A stretch of 64,000 bases of DNA from Sphingorhabdus sp. Alg239-R122 (GCF_900537065.1 NZ_UNRC01000002.1:284342-348341), one strand, 5' to 3'; positions 1-9,905 are shown, counted from the first letter of the stretch. The notes: generated from the sequence alone by a model not told the origin. Numbers and translations are program-made.

Positions 1-2
1 AT

Positions 3-2093
3 CCTGAACTTCGGGGGTGTTTCGACGGGAAACGGTTTTTAATAGCGAGCCAGTTGGTTGGACAGTTTGGTGATCGTTTGGAAAAACTCTACGGCATCAA
101 TATTGTAATGGGCTCATCTGAAGATGTCGTCTTAGGCTCCCAACTTGCTGGAGCAATAGCCAAACATCCTATGGCGGACCGTTTCTCCAACAGTGAATTC
201 TACACCAAACCTCGCCCGTTCCTTGACGGCTCCGACTTCGTCACGACCGAAGCGGGTACTGGCCTTGTGCATATGGCGCCCGACCATGGCGAGGACGATT
301 TTGACCTGTGCAAGGCGAACGGCATCAATCCTGTGTTCGCTGTCGAGGGCGATGGCCAGTACCGTGAAGATTGGTCCTGGTTGCCGCGCTCTGGCTCGGT
401 CATCAACAAGAAATTTGTTGCTCCTGATGGACCCATTTGTAGTGACCTTAAAGAAGCCGGTGCTTTGTTGTCTGCAAAGAATGATGAAAGCACCCTTCAC
501 AGCTATCCGCATAGCTGGCGCTCCAAGGCAAAGGTTATCTACCGCTGCACCCCGCAATGGTTTGTGCCGCTCGATACGCCGCTGACTGCGTCATCTGATG
601 TTCCGCCGGTCGAGGATGCGGAAGGCGAGATGGTGCAGGGCCACGCAGAGGGCATTGCCGCGACATTGCGCGAAACCGCGCTGTCCGAAATCGACAAAAC
701 CCGTTTCGTGCCAGAGCGCGGCAAACGCCGGTTGCAGTCGATGGTAGAGGGCCGTCCCGACTGGGTATTGTCGCGTCAGCGCGCATGGGGCGTGCCGATC
801 GCGCTTTATGTCGACCGTAAATCGGGCGAATATCTGAACGATCCGGCGGTGAACGCGCGTATTATCGAAGCGTTCAGGGCAGGGGGCGCGGATGCATGGT
901 TCGATGCGGATCATGCCGCGCTGCTCGGTTCCGATTACAGCCTTGATGACTATGAAGTCATTACCGATATTCTTGATGTCTGGTTTGACAGCGGTTCGAC
1001 GCACAGCTTTGTTCTGGAAAGTGGCAAATGGCCGAACCTGCGTTCGCCCGCCGACCTTTATCTGGAAGGCAGCGACCAGCATCGCGGCTGGTTCCAGTCA
1101 TCCCTGCTCGAAAGCTGCGGTACGCGCGGAGTTGCGCCGTATAAGGCGCTGCTAACGCACGGCATGACGCTGGACAAGACGGGCAAGAAAATGTCGAAAT
1201 CGCTTGGCAATACTCTTGATCCGCAGAAAATCATCAATGTGAATGGGGCGGATATCCTGCGCCTATGGGCGGCGAGCGTTGACTTTACCGAAGACCACCG
1301 CATCGGCGATGAAATCATTCGCGGTGTAAGCGATACGTACCGCAAGCTGCGCAATACATTCCGCTATATGATTGGCGGGTTGAATGATTTTGATGATAGC
1401 GAACGTGTCGCGGTTGCCGATATGCCTGAGCTGGAGCGTTATATCCTGCACCGGCTGGCCGAAGTGGATGCCGAGCTGAAGCAAAATGTGAATGATTTCG
1501 CATTCGGCCCGTATATGCGGACACTCACCGCCTTTATGCAGGAAGAACTGTCGGCATTTTTCTTCGATATCCGCAAGGACTGCCTCTATTGTGATGACCC
1601 GGCAGACATGAAACGTCGCGCGTATCGCACCGTAATGGATGTGCTGTTCCACGCGCTCACCCGCTATATCGCGCCGGTGCTGTGCTTTACTGCCGAAGAA
1701 GTGTGGCAGGCACGGTTTGAGGATGCGAACGATTCAATCCACCTGAAAGTGTGGCCTCAGGTTGATGCGGGCTGGATTGATGCGAACCTTGCCGGCAAAT
1801 GGCAGACCATCCGCGAGGCACGCGAAAAGGTGACCGAGGCGATTGAGCCGCTACGGCAGGAAAAGACGATCCGCTCCAGCCTGGAGGCCGAAGTCACCTA
1901 TCCATTAGCCGATTTGCCGGTTGATGCCGTTCAGTTTGCTGAAATCTGCATTGTTGCAGATGTCACGGATGGCGAATCCGTTTCCGTTACCAAAACCGCG
2001 CATGCCAAATGCGGTCGCTGCTGGCGTTTGCTGCCCGATGTGCCTGAAGACGGCGCATTGTGCGGGCGCTGCGACAGTGTGTTGAACGGGTAG
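3..2093 (+). CDS. ileS: Isoleucine--tRNA ligase, C-terminal part (cut by the window start)
   Basis: Charges tRNA-Ile with isoleucine in the cytoplasm (class I aminoacyl-tRNA synthetase). The reading frame is open back to base 3 without a stop, so the first in-frame TTG (54) is internal and the gene begins outside the window; the HIGH motif is therefore not visible. Seen: the rest of the editing and catalytic domains, the KMSKS ATP-binding loop (KKMSKS, near 1185-1202), the helical anticodon-binding domain, and a C-terminal zinc ribbon with two CGRC pairs (about 2010-2080). About 697 residues are present of the 930-970 usual for bacterial IleS. The stop lies 4 nt before lspA, a common ileS-lspA arrangement, so the two are probably cotranscribed. 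Identity is certain. Confidence 0.97.
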   Translation, partial: PELRGCFDGKRFLIASQLVGQFGDRLEKLYGINIVMGSSEDVVLGSQLAGAIAKHPMADRFSNSEFYTKPRPFLDGSDFVTTEAGTGLVHMAPDHGEDDFDLCKANGINPVFAVEGDGQYREDWSWLPRSGSVINKKFVAPDGPICSDLKEAGALLSAKNDESTLHSYPHSWRSKAKVIYRCTPQWFVPLDTPLTASSDVPPVEDAEGEMVQGHAEGIAATLRETALSEIDKTRFVPERGKRRLQSMVEGRPDWVLSRQRAWGVPIALYVDRKSGEYLNDPAVNARIIEAFRAGGADAWFDADHAALLGSDYSLDDYEVITDILDVWFDSGSTHSFVLESGKWPNLRSPADLYLEGSDQHRGWFQSSLLESCGTRGVAPYKALLTHGMTLDKTGKKMSKSLGNTLDPQKIINVNGADILRLWAASVDFTEDHRIGDEIIRGVSDTYRKLRNTFRYMIGGLNDFDDSERVAVADMPELERYILHRLAEVDAELKQNVNDFAFGPYMRTLTAFMQEELSAFFFDIRKDCLYCDDPADMKRRAYRTVMDVLFHALTRYIAPVLCFTAEEVWQARFEDANDSIHLKVWPQVDAGWIDANLAGKWQTIREAREKVTEAIEPLRQEKTIRSSLEAEVTYPLADLPVDAVQFAEICIVADVTDGESVSVTKTAHAKCGRCWRLLPDVPEDGALCGRCDSVLNG

Positions 2094-2097
2094 CATC

Positions 2098-2634
2098 ATG
2101 GAAACCGCCAATAACAACCGCATCTGGGGCCTTGCCATCGCGGCCTTTATTTTCGTGATGGACCAGTTCGTCAAGTTTCTGGTGACAGGTCCACTGGGCC
2201 TCAATGAACTGGGCGCAAATATGCAGCTCCTGCCGTTTTTCGACCTCACATTTGCGAAAAACTACGGTGTTTCGATGGGGCTGCTGACCGCGGATAGCGA
2301 GTGGCAGCGCTGGTTGCTGGTCGCACTGACCGGCGTAATTGCCTGTGTCGTGCTGGTGTGGATGTGGCGTGAAAAGGAACGCGGTGATATCTGGGCACTG
2401 GCACTGGTGCTTGGCGGGGCGCTGGGCAATATTGTCGATCGGGCTCGGCTCGGCTATGTGGTCGACTATGCCGATTTCCATATTGGCGATTTCCGGCCAT
2501 TTCTGATATTCAACGTGGCGGATGCCGCGATTACCATCGGCGTGGTGATATTGCTTGCCCGCGTGCTGTTTATCGGCGAGAAGGATAAAGAATCTGCGGG
2601 GGCAGAAAACAAGTTGGAGAATGAAAATGCGTAA
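2098..2634 (+). CDS. lspA: Lipoprotein signal peptidase (signal peptidase II)
   Basis: Inner-membrane aspartyl protease that cleaves the signal peptide of diacylglyceryl-modified prolipoproteins at the lipobox Cys. The 178-residue length and four hydrophobic segments fit the family. Visible motifs are the N-terminal DQ in FVMDQFVK, NYGVSMGLL (counterpart of NxGxAFS), GGALGNIVDR carrying the first catalytic Asp, and VVDYADFHIG carrying the second. It starts 4 nt after ileS and overlaps the start of the next gene, itself a lipoprotein and so a likely substrate. Lnt, which completes lipoprotein maturation, is encoded separately at about 41 kb. Confidence 0.97.
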   Translation: METANNNRIWGLAIAAFIFVMDQFVKFLVTGPLGLNELGANMQLLPFFDLTFAKNYGVSMGLLTADSEWQRWLLVALTGVIACVVLVWMWREKERGDIWALALVLGGALGNIVDRARLGYVVDYADFHIGDFRPFLIFNVADAAITIGVVILLARVLFIGEKDKESAGAENKLENENA

Positions 2635-3043
2635 ACTGGTTCTGATCGGCACAATGACCGCCATGGTGGCGAGCCTTTCGGCCTGCGGCTCTGGCGGCGG
2701 AATATTCAACCGCGACCGCCCCGATGAATTTGCAGTGTCTCGCCAGGCACCGCTCGTGATCCCGCCCGATTTTGCTATGGCACCGCCGCAGCCCGGCGCG
2801 CCGAGCGCACAGTCAAGCGATGCCAGCCAGCAAGCGCTGGAAGCGCTGTTTGGTGGGCCGCAGGCGCGTAGCACAGCCGAAGCCGCTGCCGTACGCCAGG
2901 CGGGCGAAGCTACCCCCGGTATCCGCTCATCAGTGGGTGATCCGGAGACAAATACGGTGAACAAGGGCACCGTGACCCGCGACATTATCGCCGCGCCCGA
3001 AGGCGACGGACAGAATGCGCAGTCGAGCATTCCCGAAGGTTAA
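2627..3043 (+). CDS. DUF3035 lipoprotein, BamF-like
   Basis: Small outer-membrane lipoprotein (138 aa). A hydrophobic leader ends in the lipobox LSAC (Cys about residue 20), and the mature part is Pro/Ala/Gln-rich with the early block RPDEFAVSR...LVIPPDF typical of DUF3035. In Caulobacter a DUF3035 protein (BamF) is a subunit of the beta-barrel assembly complex; that role here is inference. The ATG at 2627 is chosen because GGAG at 2616-2619 lies 7 nt upstream; the ATG at 2621 is too close to it. The gene overlaps the end of lspA by 8 nt and is the last gene before a hairpin terminator. Confidence 0.82.
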   Translation: MRKLVLIGTMTAMVASLSACGSGGGIFNRDRPDEFAVSRQAPLVIPPDFAMAPPQPGAPSAQSSDASQQALEALFGGPQARSTAEAAAVRQAGEATPGIRSSVGDPETNTVNKGTVTRDIIAAPEGDGQNAQSSIPEG

Positions 3044-3063
3044 GCCGGGTTAACAGAGAAAAT

Positions 3064-3095
3064 AAAAAGCGTGCCACACGAGGCGCGCTTTTTTT
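3064..3095 (+). terminator. Rho-independent terminator of ileS-lspA-DUF3035
   Basis: An A-rich left arm with GCGTGCC pairs with GGCGCGC plus a T-run (one mismatch), around the loop ACACGA, followed by T7. It lies about 20 nt after the DUF3035 stop. Because the A-run precedes the stem it could also work on the converging minus-strand unit ending at 3105. Confidence 0.85.
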
Positions 3096-3104
3096 ATCTG
3101 CTTA

Positions 3105-3575
3105 TCATGCGCATTTTATAAGAATAAGTTCTTCTTCGCCAATCCGTTTGGACATTTGGCCTGTGCCATCAATACTCACTGTGCTGCTGTATACTTCCGG
3201 GGTTTCCAGCTCTTGCCAGACTTCTGCGCCATCAGGATTCTCGTACATGTGACGGGTGACTGTCTCAGTGAGCGTCTCGCCATCAATGGACCATGTGCCA
3301 TCTGCGCCGAATGTAGCCATGGTTCCGTCGGCTCTATATTGCCAGATATCATCTGTTTCGCAGTTGCTGGTTTTGGGCGCCCATGTGCCTGTCAGCATCA
3401 TGCTGGTTATCGTAGGTTCCTCTGGTTCCGGTTTGGCGGGCTGCTCTGCAGGAGGTGTCTGAGGTCGTGTAGCAGTAGTATCATCGCCCGCTTTCTGGCC
3501 ATTCAGGTACCAAAGAATGCCGCCCAAAAGCATGGCAAGGGCAAGCAGGAGGATAACCAGGTTTTTCGCCTTCAT
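3105..3575 (-). CDS. Small membrane-anchored hypothetical protein downstream of dxs
   Basis: A 156-residue protein with an N-terminal transmembrane anchor (residues 5-25, [19 protein letters not shown]), a Pro/Glu-rich linker (about 30-55), then a compact domain with [15 protein letters not shown] and a terminal IKCA; the two Cys could form a disulfide outside the inner membrane. The pattern of short beta-strands with GTW...DGT resembles small lipocalin-like stress-protein domains, but I do not recognise the family. Its start overlaps the dxs stop by 4 nt (ATGA), so it is translationally coupled to dxs. Function unknown. Confidence 0.72.
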   Translation of the reverse strand: MKAKNLVILLLALAMLLGGILWYLNGQKAGDDTTATRPQTPPAEQPAKPEPEEPTITSMMLTGTWAPKTSNCETDDIWQYRADGTMATFGADGTWSIDGETLTETVTRHMYENPDGAEVWQELETPEVYSSTVSIDGTGQMSKRIGEEELILIKCA

Positions 3576-5515
3576 GCCCGCGCGCCGGCTTCGCTTACGC
3601 CGCTGCTATTGTGACGGAGCGCTTTCAGCACGGTTTCCACAATCGCCTCGCTGTCGAGACCTGCTTCCTTATATTGTTTGTCGGGGCTGTCCTGGTCCTG
3701 GAACTGGTCGGGCAGGCGCATGGTGCGCAGTTTCAACCCGCCATCGATAAGGCCATCGTCACTGGCCATGGTGAGCACATGCGCGCCCAGGCCGCCAATC
3801 GCGCCTTCCTCAATCGTCACGCACACGTCATGGCTGGTGAGCAGTTTGCGGATCAGTTCCTCATCCAGCGGTTTGGCAAAGCGCAGGTCGGCTACAGAGG
3901 TGCTCAGCCCCTTTGCATCCAGCTCATCCGCGGCTTTTTCAGCTTCGGCCAGCCGTGCACCCAGCGACAATATGGCCACTTTCTTGCCCTCTCGAACCAT
4001 CCGCCCCTTGCCAATTTCCAGCTTTTGCGGAACATCGGGCAGAGGCACACCGGTGCCGCTGCCACGCGGATAGCGGAACGCGATCGGGCCATCATCATAT
4101 TCGGCCGCGGTATAGGTCATATGCACCAGCTCGGCCTCATCCGCAGCCGCCATCACGACGAAATTGGGCAGGGTGGCAAGGTACGTGACATCAAATGATC
4201 CGGCATGGGTGGAACCATCCGCGCCGACCAGCCCGGCCCGGTCAATCGCAAAACGCACGGGCAGGTTCTGGATCGCGACGTCATGCACTACCTGGTCATA
4301 GGCGCGCTGCAGGAATGTTGAATAAATCGCTGCAAATGGCCGCATCCCCTGCGCCGCAAGGCCTGCGGCAAATGTTACGCCATGCTGTTCGGCAATGCCG
4401 ACATCGAAAGACCGTTCAGGGTGCGCTTTGGCAAATCTGTCAACGCCGGTACCCGATGGCATGGCGGCTGTGATAGCGCAGATACGCGGGTCACTCTCGG
4501 CCAGTTTGGCGAGCGTATCGCCGAACACATTTTGGTAAGCGGGCGGTCCGCCACCTGGTCCCTTGTCCTGTTTTCCGGTGACGACATCAAATTTGGCAAC
4601 GCCATGATATTTGTCAGCTGATTCTTCGGCAAAGCTATAGCCCTTGCCCTTTTCGGTGACGACATGGATCAGGATCGGACCATCTTCGGCATCGCGTACA
4701 TTTTCCAGCACGGGGATAAGATGGTCGAGATTATGACCATCAATCGGGCCGACATAATAGAAACCAAGCTCTTCGAACAATGTGCCGCCTGTGGCCATAC
4801 CGCGCGCATATTCTTCTGCTTTTTCGGCGACATTGTGGACACGGCGTGACAGTTTGCCCGCCACCTTGCTGGCGAGGCTGCGCAGTCCCAGATATTCCGA
4901 AGAGGATACAGCGCGCGCCAGATAGGCGGAAAGTCCGCCGACAGGCGGCGCGATCGACATGTCATTATCGTTGAGGATGACGATCAGGCGGTTGCCGGCC
5001 TGCTCGGCATTGTTCATCGCTTCATAGGCCATACCTGCGCTCATCGCCCCATCACCGATTACCGCAATGCCTTTGCCTGGCTTGCCATTCAGCTTGTTGG
5101 CGATCGCAAAGCCAAGTGCGGCGGAAATGGAAGTTGAACTGTGCGCGGCGCCGAACGGGTCATATTCGCTCTCGCTGCGTTTGGTGAAGCCCGATAGTCC
5201 GCCGCCCTTGCGCAAGGTACGAATACGGTCGCGGCGTCCGGTCAGGATTTTGTGTGGATAGCATTGATGCCCCACATCAAAGACCAGCTTGTCTTCGGGG
5301 GTGTTGAATACGTAATGTATTGCGGTGGTCAGCTCGACCACACCCAGCCCGGACCCCAGATGCCCACCCGTGGTACCCACCGCGCTGATGACTTCGGCGC
5401 GCAACTCATCGGCCACTTGCCGCAATTGTTCCGGCTTCAGTTTACGCAGATCATGGGGGAAGTTAACCGTATCCAGCAACGGGGTTTCAGGATTCGGGGT
5501 GGGAGCGTCTGTCAT
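3572..5515 (-). CDS. dxs: 1-deoxy-D-xylulose-5-phosphate synthase
   Basis: Thiamine-diphosphate enzyme joining pyruvate and glyceraldehyde-3-phosphate to DXP, the first step of the MEP isoprenoid pathway (quinones, carotenoids, hopanoids). The 647 residues match the family. Seen: an N-terminal HxGSxLG-type segment ([15 protein letters not shown]), the ThDP/Mg motif [16 protein letters not shown], the central transketolase-like pyrimidine-binding domain with [15 protein letters not shown], and the C-terminal transketolase domain. The ATG is preceded by an AGGAA-type site. It overlaps the downstream small membrane protein gene and is the first gene of that unit. Confidence 0.97.
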   Translation of the reverse strand: MTDAPTPNPETPLLDTVNFPHDLRKLKPEQLRQVADELRAEVISAVGTTGGHLGSGLGVVELTTAIHYVFNTPEDKLVFDVGHQCYPHKILTGRRDRIRTLRKGGGLSGFTKRSESEYDPFGAAHSSTSISAALGFAIANKLNGKPGKGIAVIGDGAMSAGMAYEAMNNAEQAGNRLIVILNDNDMSIAPPVGGLSAYLARAVSSSEYLGLRSLASKVAGKLSRRVHNVAEKAEEYARGMATGGTLFEELGFYYVGPIDGHNLDHLIPVLENVRDAEDGPILIHVVTEKGKGYSFAEESADKYHGVAKFDVVTGKQDKGPGGGPPAYQNVFGDTLAKLAESDPRICAITAAMPSGTGVDRFAKAHPERSFDVGIAEQHGVTFAAGLAAQGMRPFAAIYSTFLQRAYDQVVHDVAIQNLPVRFAIDRAGLVGADGSTHAGSFDVTYLATLPNFVVMAAADEAELVHMTYTAAEYDDGPIAFRYPRGSGTGVPLPDVPQKLEIGKGRMVREGKKVAILSLGARLAEAEKAADELDAKGLSTSVADLRFAKPLDEELIRKLLTSHDVCVTIEEGAIGGLGAHVLTMASDDGLIDGGLKLRTMRLPDQFQDQDSPDKQYKEAGLDSEAIVETVLKALRHNSSGVSEAGARA

Positions 5516-5637
5516 ATATTCTTTCCTCAGCTACGCGCCACTTTAGGGGCAAAAATGCGTGCTGTCGATTGTAATGGCAGAATTATGAACGGCGGTAGAA
5601 CGAGCTATATGAGCGATGAAATGAATATGCGTGGTTA

Positions 5638-6096
5638 TCAATCACACTCGCCGCATTTGCCGCGGACTTCTATAACCGGGCGGACATCACCGAAACCGGC
5701 TTTTTGTGCGGCATTGCGAACACTGCCGGAGAGAGCATCATCGTCCAGATGTGTGGCGCTGCCACATTCATCACAAAGCAGGAAAATGCAGTCATGCAGG
5801 CACCCAGGGTGTGAATTGGCGATATAGGCATTGGCGCTCTCGACGCGGCGAGCCAGATTGGTTTTCACGAACAGGTCGAGAATCCGGTAGACGCTGTTGG
5901 GCGCGACGCGCTTGCCGCGTAGCTCGCTTACGCGTTCGGCTATATCATAGGCAGAAGCCGGCTTTTTCACCTCGGCCAGCGCATCGAAAATGGTCGAACG
6001 CATATCAGTCCACTGCTCGCCCGCCTGTTCCAGTGTGGATTTCGCCGCGCTCGTCAGGTCGTCGCCCGCATGTTCATGATGATGATGTGCTGCCAT
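5638..6096 (-). CDS. Fur-family regulator, Zur-like
   Basis: A 152-residue Fur-superfamily repressor: winged helix in the first half (residues about 35-90, with ELRGKRVAPNSVYRILDLFV as recognition region) and a metal-binding dimerisation domain in the second. Two Cys pairs (CDECG about residue 109 and the terminal CGECD) would hold the structural zinc, as in Zur, and the HPGCLHDCIFLLCDECG region resembles Zur more than Fur. The N-terminus is His-rich (HHHHEH), which is unusual. It stands alone between dxs and msrA. Zinc specificity is inferred. Confidence 0.88.
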   Translation of the reverse strand: MAAHHHHEHAGDDLTSAAKSTLEQAGEQWTDMRSTIFDALAEVKKPASAYDIAERVSELRGKRVAPNSVYRILDLFVKTNLARRVESANAYIANSHPGCLHDCIFLLCDECGSATHLDDDALSGSVRNAAQKAGFGDVRPVIEVRGKCGECD

Positions 6097-6133
6097 GGAC
6101 TCTATTTAGTGCATGGGACGGAGGAGCGCAAGA

Positions 6134-6829
6134 TTAACCCCGTATCGGCTTTGCAGTATATAGCTTTGGAAACACCCGTTTCAAATTTGCCACCTTCGGC
6201 TTGTCCCAGCGCAGAATATAGCCATGGCGGGGGTTTTTGAACATAAAGTCCTGATGATATTCTTCCGCCTTATAGAATTTCTTATAGCCTTCGATTTTTG
6301 TCACTATGGGCTGCGACCAGATTTTCGCTTTACCCAGCTGGGTGATGTATGCGCGGGCCACGCGCAGCTGTTCATTATTCATTGGTACAATGGCACCCCG
6401 GTATTGGCTGCCACGATCCGGCCCCTGGCGGTTGAGCTGTGTCGGGTCCGTGGTGACAGAGAAAAACACCTGCAATAGCTGATCATAGCGCACGACCTTT
6501 GGATCATAGACCACGCGCACTGCTTCGGCATGACCAGTGTCGCCGTAATTGGTGCGGCGATAGGTGGCAGTGGATGCGCCACCGCCATGATAGCCCGATA
6601 CCGCGCTTTTGACGCCACGCACATGGCTGAACACGCCTTCGACGCCCCAGAAACAGCCACCTGCGAAAATCGCGACTTGCAATTTGGCGGGTTCTTTTGC
6701 CGTAATTCGCGGTGCGGGGAGGATCTTCGCTTCTTCTGCGATGATCGCGGCAGCCGGTGACAGCGACATGATACCTGCTGCTCCCGCTATGGCAAGACTG
6801 AGCGCTGCGATGGGGAGTATGCCGCGCAT
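6134..6829 (-). CDS. msrA: Peptide-methionine (S)-S-oxide reductase, exported form
   Basis: Reduces methionine-(S)-sulfoxide in proteins. The catalytic block GGCFWGVEGVF carries the nucleophilic Cys, followed by the family signatures GYHGG and YGDTGHAEAVRV; QYRGAIVP and EEYHQDF are also present. About 40 N-terminal residues precede the MsrA fold, with a hydrophobic segment ending in SPAAA, so the protein is probably periplasmic, unlike cytosolic MsrA. The start lies 1 nt after the stop of the 53-residue membrane protein at 6831-6992, so both are probably one transcript. Confidence 0.93.
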   Translation of the reverse strand: MRGILPIAALSLAIAGAAGIMSLSPAAAIIAEEAKILPAPRITAKEPAKLQVAIFAGGCFWGVEGVFSHVRGVKSAVSGYHGGGASTATYRRTNYGDTGHAEAVRVVYDPKVVRYDQLLQVFFSVTTDPTQLNRQGPDRGSQYRGAIVPMNNEQLRVARAYITQLGKAKIWSQPIVTKIEGYKKFYKAEEYHQDFMFKNPRHGYILRWDKPKVANLKRVFPKLYTAKPIRG

Positions 6830-6830
6830 A

Positions 6831-6992
6831 TCAGCCCGGCGCCTGGATATGCGCCGCCACGCTGGTCAGTTTCTGGGAGATTTCGGCACGTGCGTCAGGT
6901 GCCTGTAATGCGAACAGCGCGGCTGTTCCTAGCGCAAAACCGCCAACAAAAAGGGCGAAAACTTCTGATTTTAAAAAATTTATCATCATCAT
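6831..6992 (-). CDS. 53-residue single-span membrane protein upstream of msrA
   Basis: A short ORF of 54 codons including TGA: three or four polar residues, then one hydrophobic helix (FALFVGGFALGTAALFAL, residues about 12-29), then a soluble tail APDARAEISQKLTSVAAHIQ. Three consecutive ATG codons (6992, 6989, 6986) could start it. Its TGA is followed after one base by the msrA ATG, arguing for cotranscription. The family is not recognised. The start-to-start packing and the clean transmembrane helix favour a real gene over chance. Confidence 0.6.
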   Translation of the reverse strand: MMMINFLKSEVFALFVGGFALGTAALFALQAPDARAEISQKLTSVAAHIQAPG

Positions 6993-7142
6993 GTCTTTCT
7001 TAGGCTGTGCTCTCTATTCGCACCAACGCATGAAACGGTTACATGGGTGCGGCATTTATTTGCCCCTGTAGAGCGCTGCTATGGCATCAAAATAATGGAT
7101 AAACTGTGAATAGGCGCACAGGTACGCGTTCAGCTTCTAACC

Positions 7143-8942
7143 TTATGGCGCGATAAACTGCGCCTGCATAAGCCCGCGAAGTGAATTGCCGATATAAAAG
7201 CCTTGCTCCAGATCGGCGGAGGTCAAAGCGGCTTCGCACGCTGTGCCGTTTTCCAGCATTTCGCGCCGTAATATGCCGGGCAAAAGGCCGAGTTCGAGCG
7301 GCGGTGTGCGATATCCCGCCTTCGCATCTCCCACGAAAATATGGGTGAAGCTGCCTTCGGTCAGGCGGCCTTTGGCATCGGTAAATATCACTTCGTCTGT
7401 GCCATGCTGGGCTTGCGCGGTTCGGCGTGCGTTATCATAAAAATCCCGGTCACTGGTTTTGTGCCGCAATCGGAAATCGTCGCTTTCCACCGGCAGTGGT
7501 GCGATGAAAACTTTCATCGGCCCCTTCGCCATTTTCGGCATGGGCTGCATTTCAATGGCAACCGCTCCGGCTTTGCCTAACATCAAACGGACTTTGACGG
7601 CGTGTTCAATATGAAAACAGGCGGCCTGTATCTGGTTGCGTGCGGCATGCCGGTCAAATTCAAACCCCAGCACCGCCGCGCTTGCCTTGATGCGTTCCAG
7701 ATGCATTTCAAGGCGGAGGATACCGCTGGCCGGGTCGAAAGCCATGGTTTCTATCAGGTCAAACTTGCGCATGCTGCCTGTCAAAAACGCTCCTTTCAGC
7801 GCGCATTCGCGCCACTCCGATACCGGATCACTATCCGCGACTATAGCAGAACCCAGCCCCATAGTGGCGGTTTTTGTGGGCGTGTCCAGACGCAGTGTAC
7901 GGATGGCGACATTAAATGCAGCATCACCATCCGCATCAATCCGCCCCATTGACCCGCAATAGGGACCGCGCGGACTTCGCTCTAGGCCAGCGAGTGTTTC
8001 CATGGCCCGAATTTTGGGCGCGCCGGTGATTGACCCGCATGGATAAATCGCGCGCAATATATCGGCAGGTGTCTTATCCTTTGCCAGTCTGGCTTTTACG
8101 GTAGAGGTCATCTGATGCACCGTGGGATAGCTTTCGATTGCAAAAAGATGTGGCACATGCACACTGCCTGTTTCGGCCACGCGTGAAATGTCATTGCGCA
8201 GCAGGTCGACAATCATCAGGTTCTCTGCCCGGTCCTTTTCATTGGCCTGCAAAGCTTTGACCGCCTTGTCATCTTCAGCAGGATTGGCATGGCGCTGGAC
8301 CGTCCCTTTCATCGGGCGTGCGGTGATTTCACCTCTGTAAGCAGTGAAAAACAGCTCAGGAGAGAAGCTGAGCAGCCAGTCAGTCCCGTCATATATCATC
8401 CCGCCATATCCAGCACCTGCGCTGGCACGATAGGCTGCATAAATTGCAAACGGATCACCCGCATATTGCCCCGCCAGCTTATAGGTCAGGTTCGCCTGAT
8501 AGATATCGCCTGCACGGATGGCGCGCTGCACCTCGGCATAGGCTGCATGATAGGCGGGGAAACTGATATCGGGCGCGGCATTATAAACCGCGCCTTCGCC
8601 GCTTTTTCGCTCGGCCAGCCATGCAGGAATATCGTGCGGTACAAGAGGGCGATAGCTTTCAAAAAAGGCGAACCAGCAAAGTGCTTTACTATTCGCGGGC
8701 AGTAAAGGCTCCAGGCGCTGCTCGAGTGCATAACCGGCTTCATAGCTGAAATAACCAGCCGCATGCAGCCCAGCCGCCTGTGCCCTATCCAGCTCTTTTA
8801 GCGCCGAGTGCAGTTCTGCCGAGTCATGGGCGGTGATGATACGAACCGGATTTTCATATAGCCGCGCATCCGATGCATCTTGCGCACGCGCATCGTCAAG
8901 CAACACAAAGGGGGTAATGGCAGTGGCTTTTTTCGCGGGCAT
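7143..8942 (-). CDS. pabB: Aminodeoxychorismate synthase component I fused to aminodeoxychorismate lyase (PabB-PabC)
   Basis: Bifunctional enzyme for 4-aminobenzoate in folate synthesis: the N-terminal part (residues 1 to about 375) is the chorismate-binding PabB domain, the C-terminal part (about 380-599) a fold-type IV PLP lyase (PabC). Seen: MIVDLLRNDISR and the chorismate-binding IYPCGSITGAPKIRAMETLAG; then FDLIETMAF, LEMHLERI, DRDFYDN and EGSFTHIFV of class IV aminotransferases. Fusion explains the 599-residue length. The 18-nt gap to phhA upstream suggests one transcript. The glutaminase partner PabA is not in the window. Confidence 0.95.
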   Translation of the reverse strand: MPAKKATAITPFVLLDDARAQDASDARLYENPVRIITAHDSAELHSALKELDRAQAAGLHAAGYFSYEAGYALEQRLEPLLPANSKALCWFAFFESYRPLVPHDIPAWLAERKSGEGAVYNAAPDISFPAYHAAYAEVQRAIRAGDIYQANLTYKLAGQYAGDPFAIYAAYRASAGAGYGGMIYDGTDWLLSFSPELFFTAYRGEITARPMKGTVQRHANPAEDDKAVKALQANEKDRAENLMIVDLLRNDISRVAETGSVHVPHLFAIESYPTVHQMTSTVKARLAKDKTPADILRAIYPCGSITGAPKIRAMETLAGLERSPRGPYCGSMGRIDADGDAAFNVAIRTLRLDTPTKTATMGLGSAIVADSDPVSEWRECALKGAFLTGSMRKFDLIETMAFDPASGILRLEMHLERIKASAAVLGFEFDRHAARNQIQAACFHIEHAVKVRLMLGKAGAVAIEMQPMPKMAKGPMKVFIAPLPVESDDFRLRHKTSDRDFYDNARRTAQAQHGTDEVIFTDAKGRLTEGSFTHIFVGDAKAGYRTPPLELGLLPGILRREMLENGTACEAALTSADLEQGFYIGNSLRGLMQAQFIAP

Positions 8943-8960
8943 TACCCCGCTTATAAACGC

Positions 8961-9905
8961 TTAGACAGGCTCCGCAAGCGAAGCCGCACCACCGCGCAGC
9001 GCATATTCCTGCGTGCCTTTGTGATAAACTTTATCCTGCGGCAGGACCGCGCAGTTGGCAAAGGTAAAGCCCGGGTCGAGCGATTCGTACAGATCGTTGA
9101 AATCACGGTCGACTGTCATCGCGAACAGCTCTTTAAAACTGTCGATCACGAAATAAGTCGGCTGCAGGTCGGAAATCACATAATCGGTACGCACCACCCG
9201 GTCGACATCCAGGTGGATACGATTGGGCGATTTGGCTTCCACGGCGAAAACAGCTTCAGTCGGGCCGGACAATATACCTGCACCATAGGACTTGATGCCA
9301 TCGGCTTCGTTGATCAGGCCGAACTCGACTGTGTACCAGTACAGTGCACTAAGCGCTTTCAGGCGATTATATTTAAGCGCTTTCCATCCTGCACGGCCAT
9401 AGGCTTCCATATAGTCAGCAAATACCGGGTCGGTGAGCAACGGCACATGGCCGAACACGTCGTGGAACACATCGGGTTCCTGAATATAATCGAATGTCTC
9501 GCGGGTGCGGATAAAGTTTCCGGCAGGAAACCGGCGATTGGCAAGATGCCAGAAAAATACATGATCGGGGATCAACATTGGCACGGGCACAACTTCCCAA
9601 CCGGTAATGGCAGAAAGCTCTTCGCTCATTTCCTGAAAATCAGGTACGCCACCCCGGCCAAGGTCAAGCCGTTTCAGGCCATCCAGAAAAGCGGTCGCAG
9701 CGCGGCCGGGCAGGATATCCATCTGCCGTTTGAAAAGATCGTCCCAGATATGGTGATCTTCGGCCGTATAAACGCGTTGCTTTGGTTCCAGCCAGTCGAG
9801 CCCGACATGATCCGGCTTGGCAAGGGGTGCGGTAAAGGTATCAGTCGGAAGTTCGGGGATGGCTTCAAAAGCTGTTGTATTTTTCTGTATCAATGTCTGT
9901 TCCAT
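8961..9905 (-). CDS. phhA: Phenylalanine 4-monooxygenase
   Basis: Non-haem iron, pterin-dependent hydroxylase converting phenylalanine to tyrosine. The 314 residues from the ATG at 9905 fit monomeric bacterial PhhA; the frame is open 28 codons further up to a TTG, but that stretch looks like promoter DNA. Iron ligands are seen in VFHDVFGHVPLL (two His) and YWYTVEFGLI (Glu). The gene is divergent from an Lrp/AsnC regulator, the usual partner for amino-acid catabolism, and is followed after 18 nt by pabBC. Two dyads in the divergent promoter may be regulator sites. Confidence 0.95.
   Translation of the reverse strand: MEQTLIQKNTTAFEAIPELPTDTFTAPLAKPDHVGLDWLEPKQRVYTAEDHHIWDDLFKRQMDILPGRAATAFLDGLKRLDLGRGGVPDFQEMSEELSAITGWEVVPVPMLIPDHVFFWHLANRRFPAGNFIRTRETFDYIQEPDVFHDVFGHVPLLTDPVFADYMEAYGRAGWKALKYNRLKALSALYWYTVEFGLINEADGIKSYGAGILSGPTEAVFAVEAKSPNRIHLDVDRVVRTDYVISDLQPTYFVIDSFKELFAMTVDRDFNDLYESLDPGFTFANCAVLPQDKVYHKGTQEYALRGGAASLAEPV

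Noticed and set aside
1987-3030. 347-codon minus-strand ORF opposite lspA and the DUF3035 gene
   Set aside because: Pro/Ala/His-rich translation with no family pattern; the plus strand carries recognised genes with motifs over the same bases.
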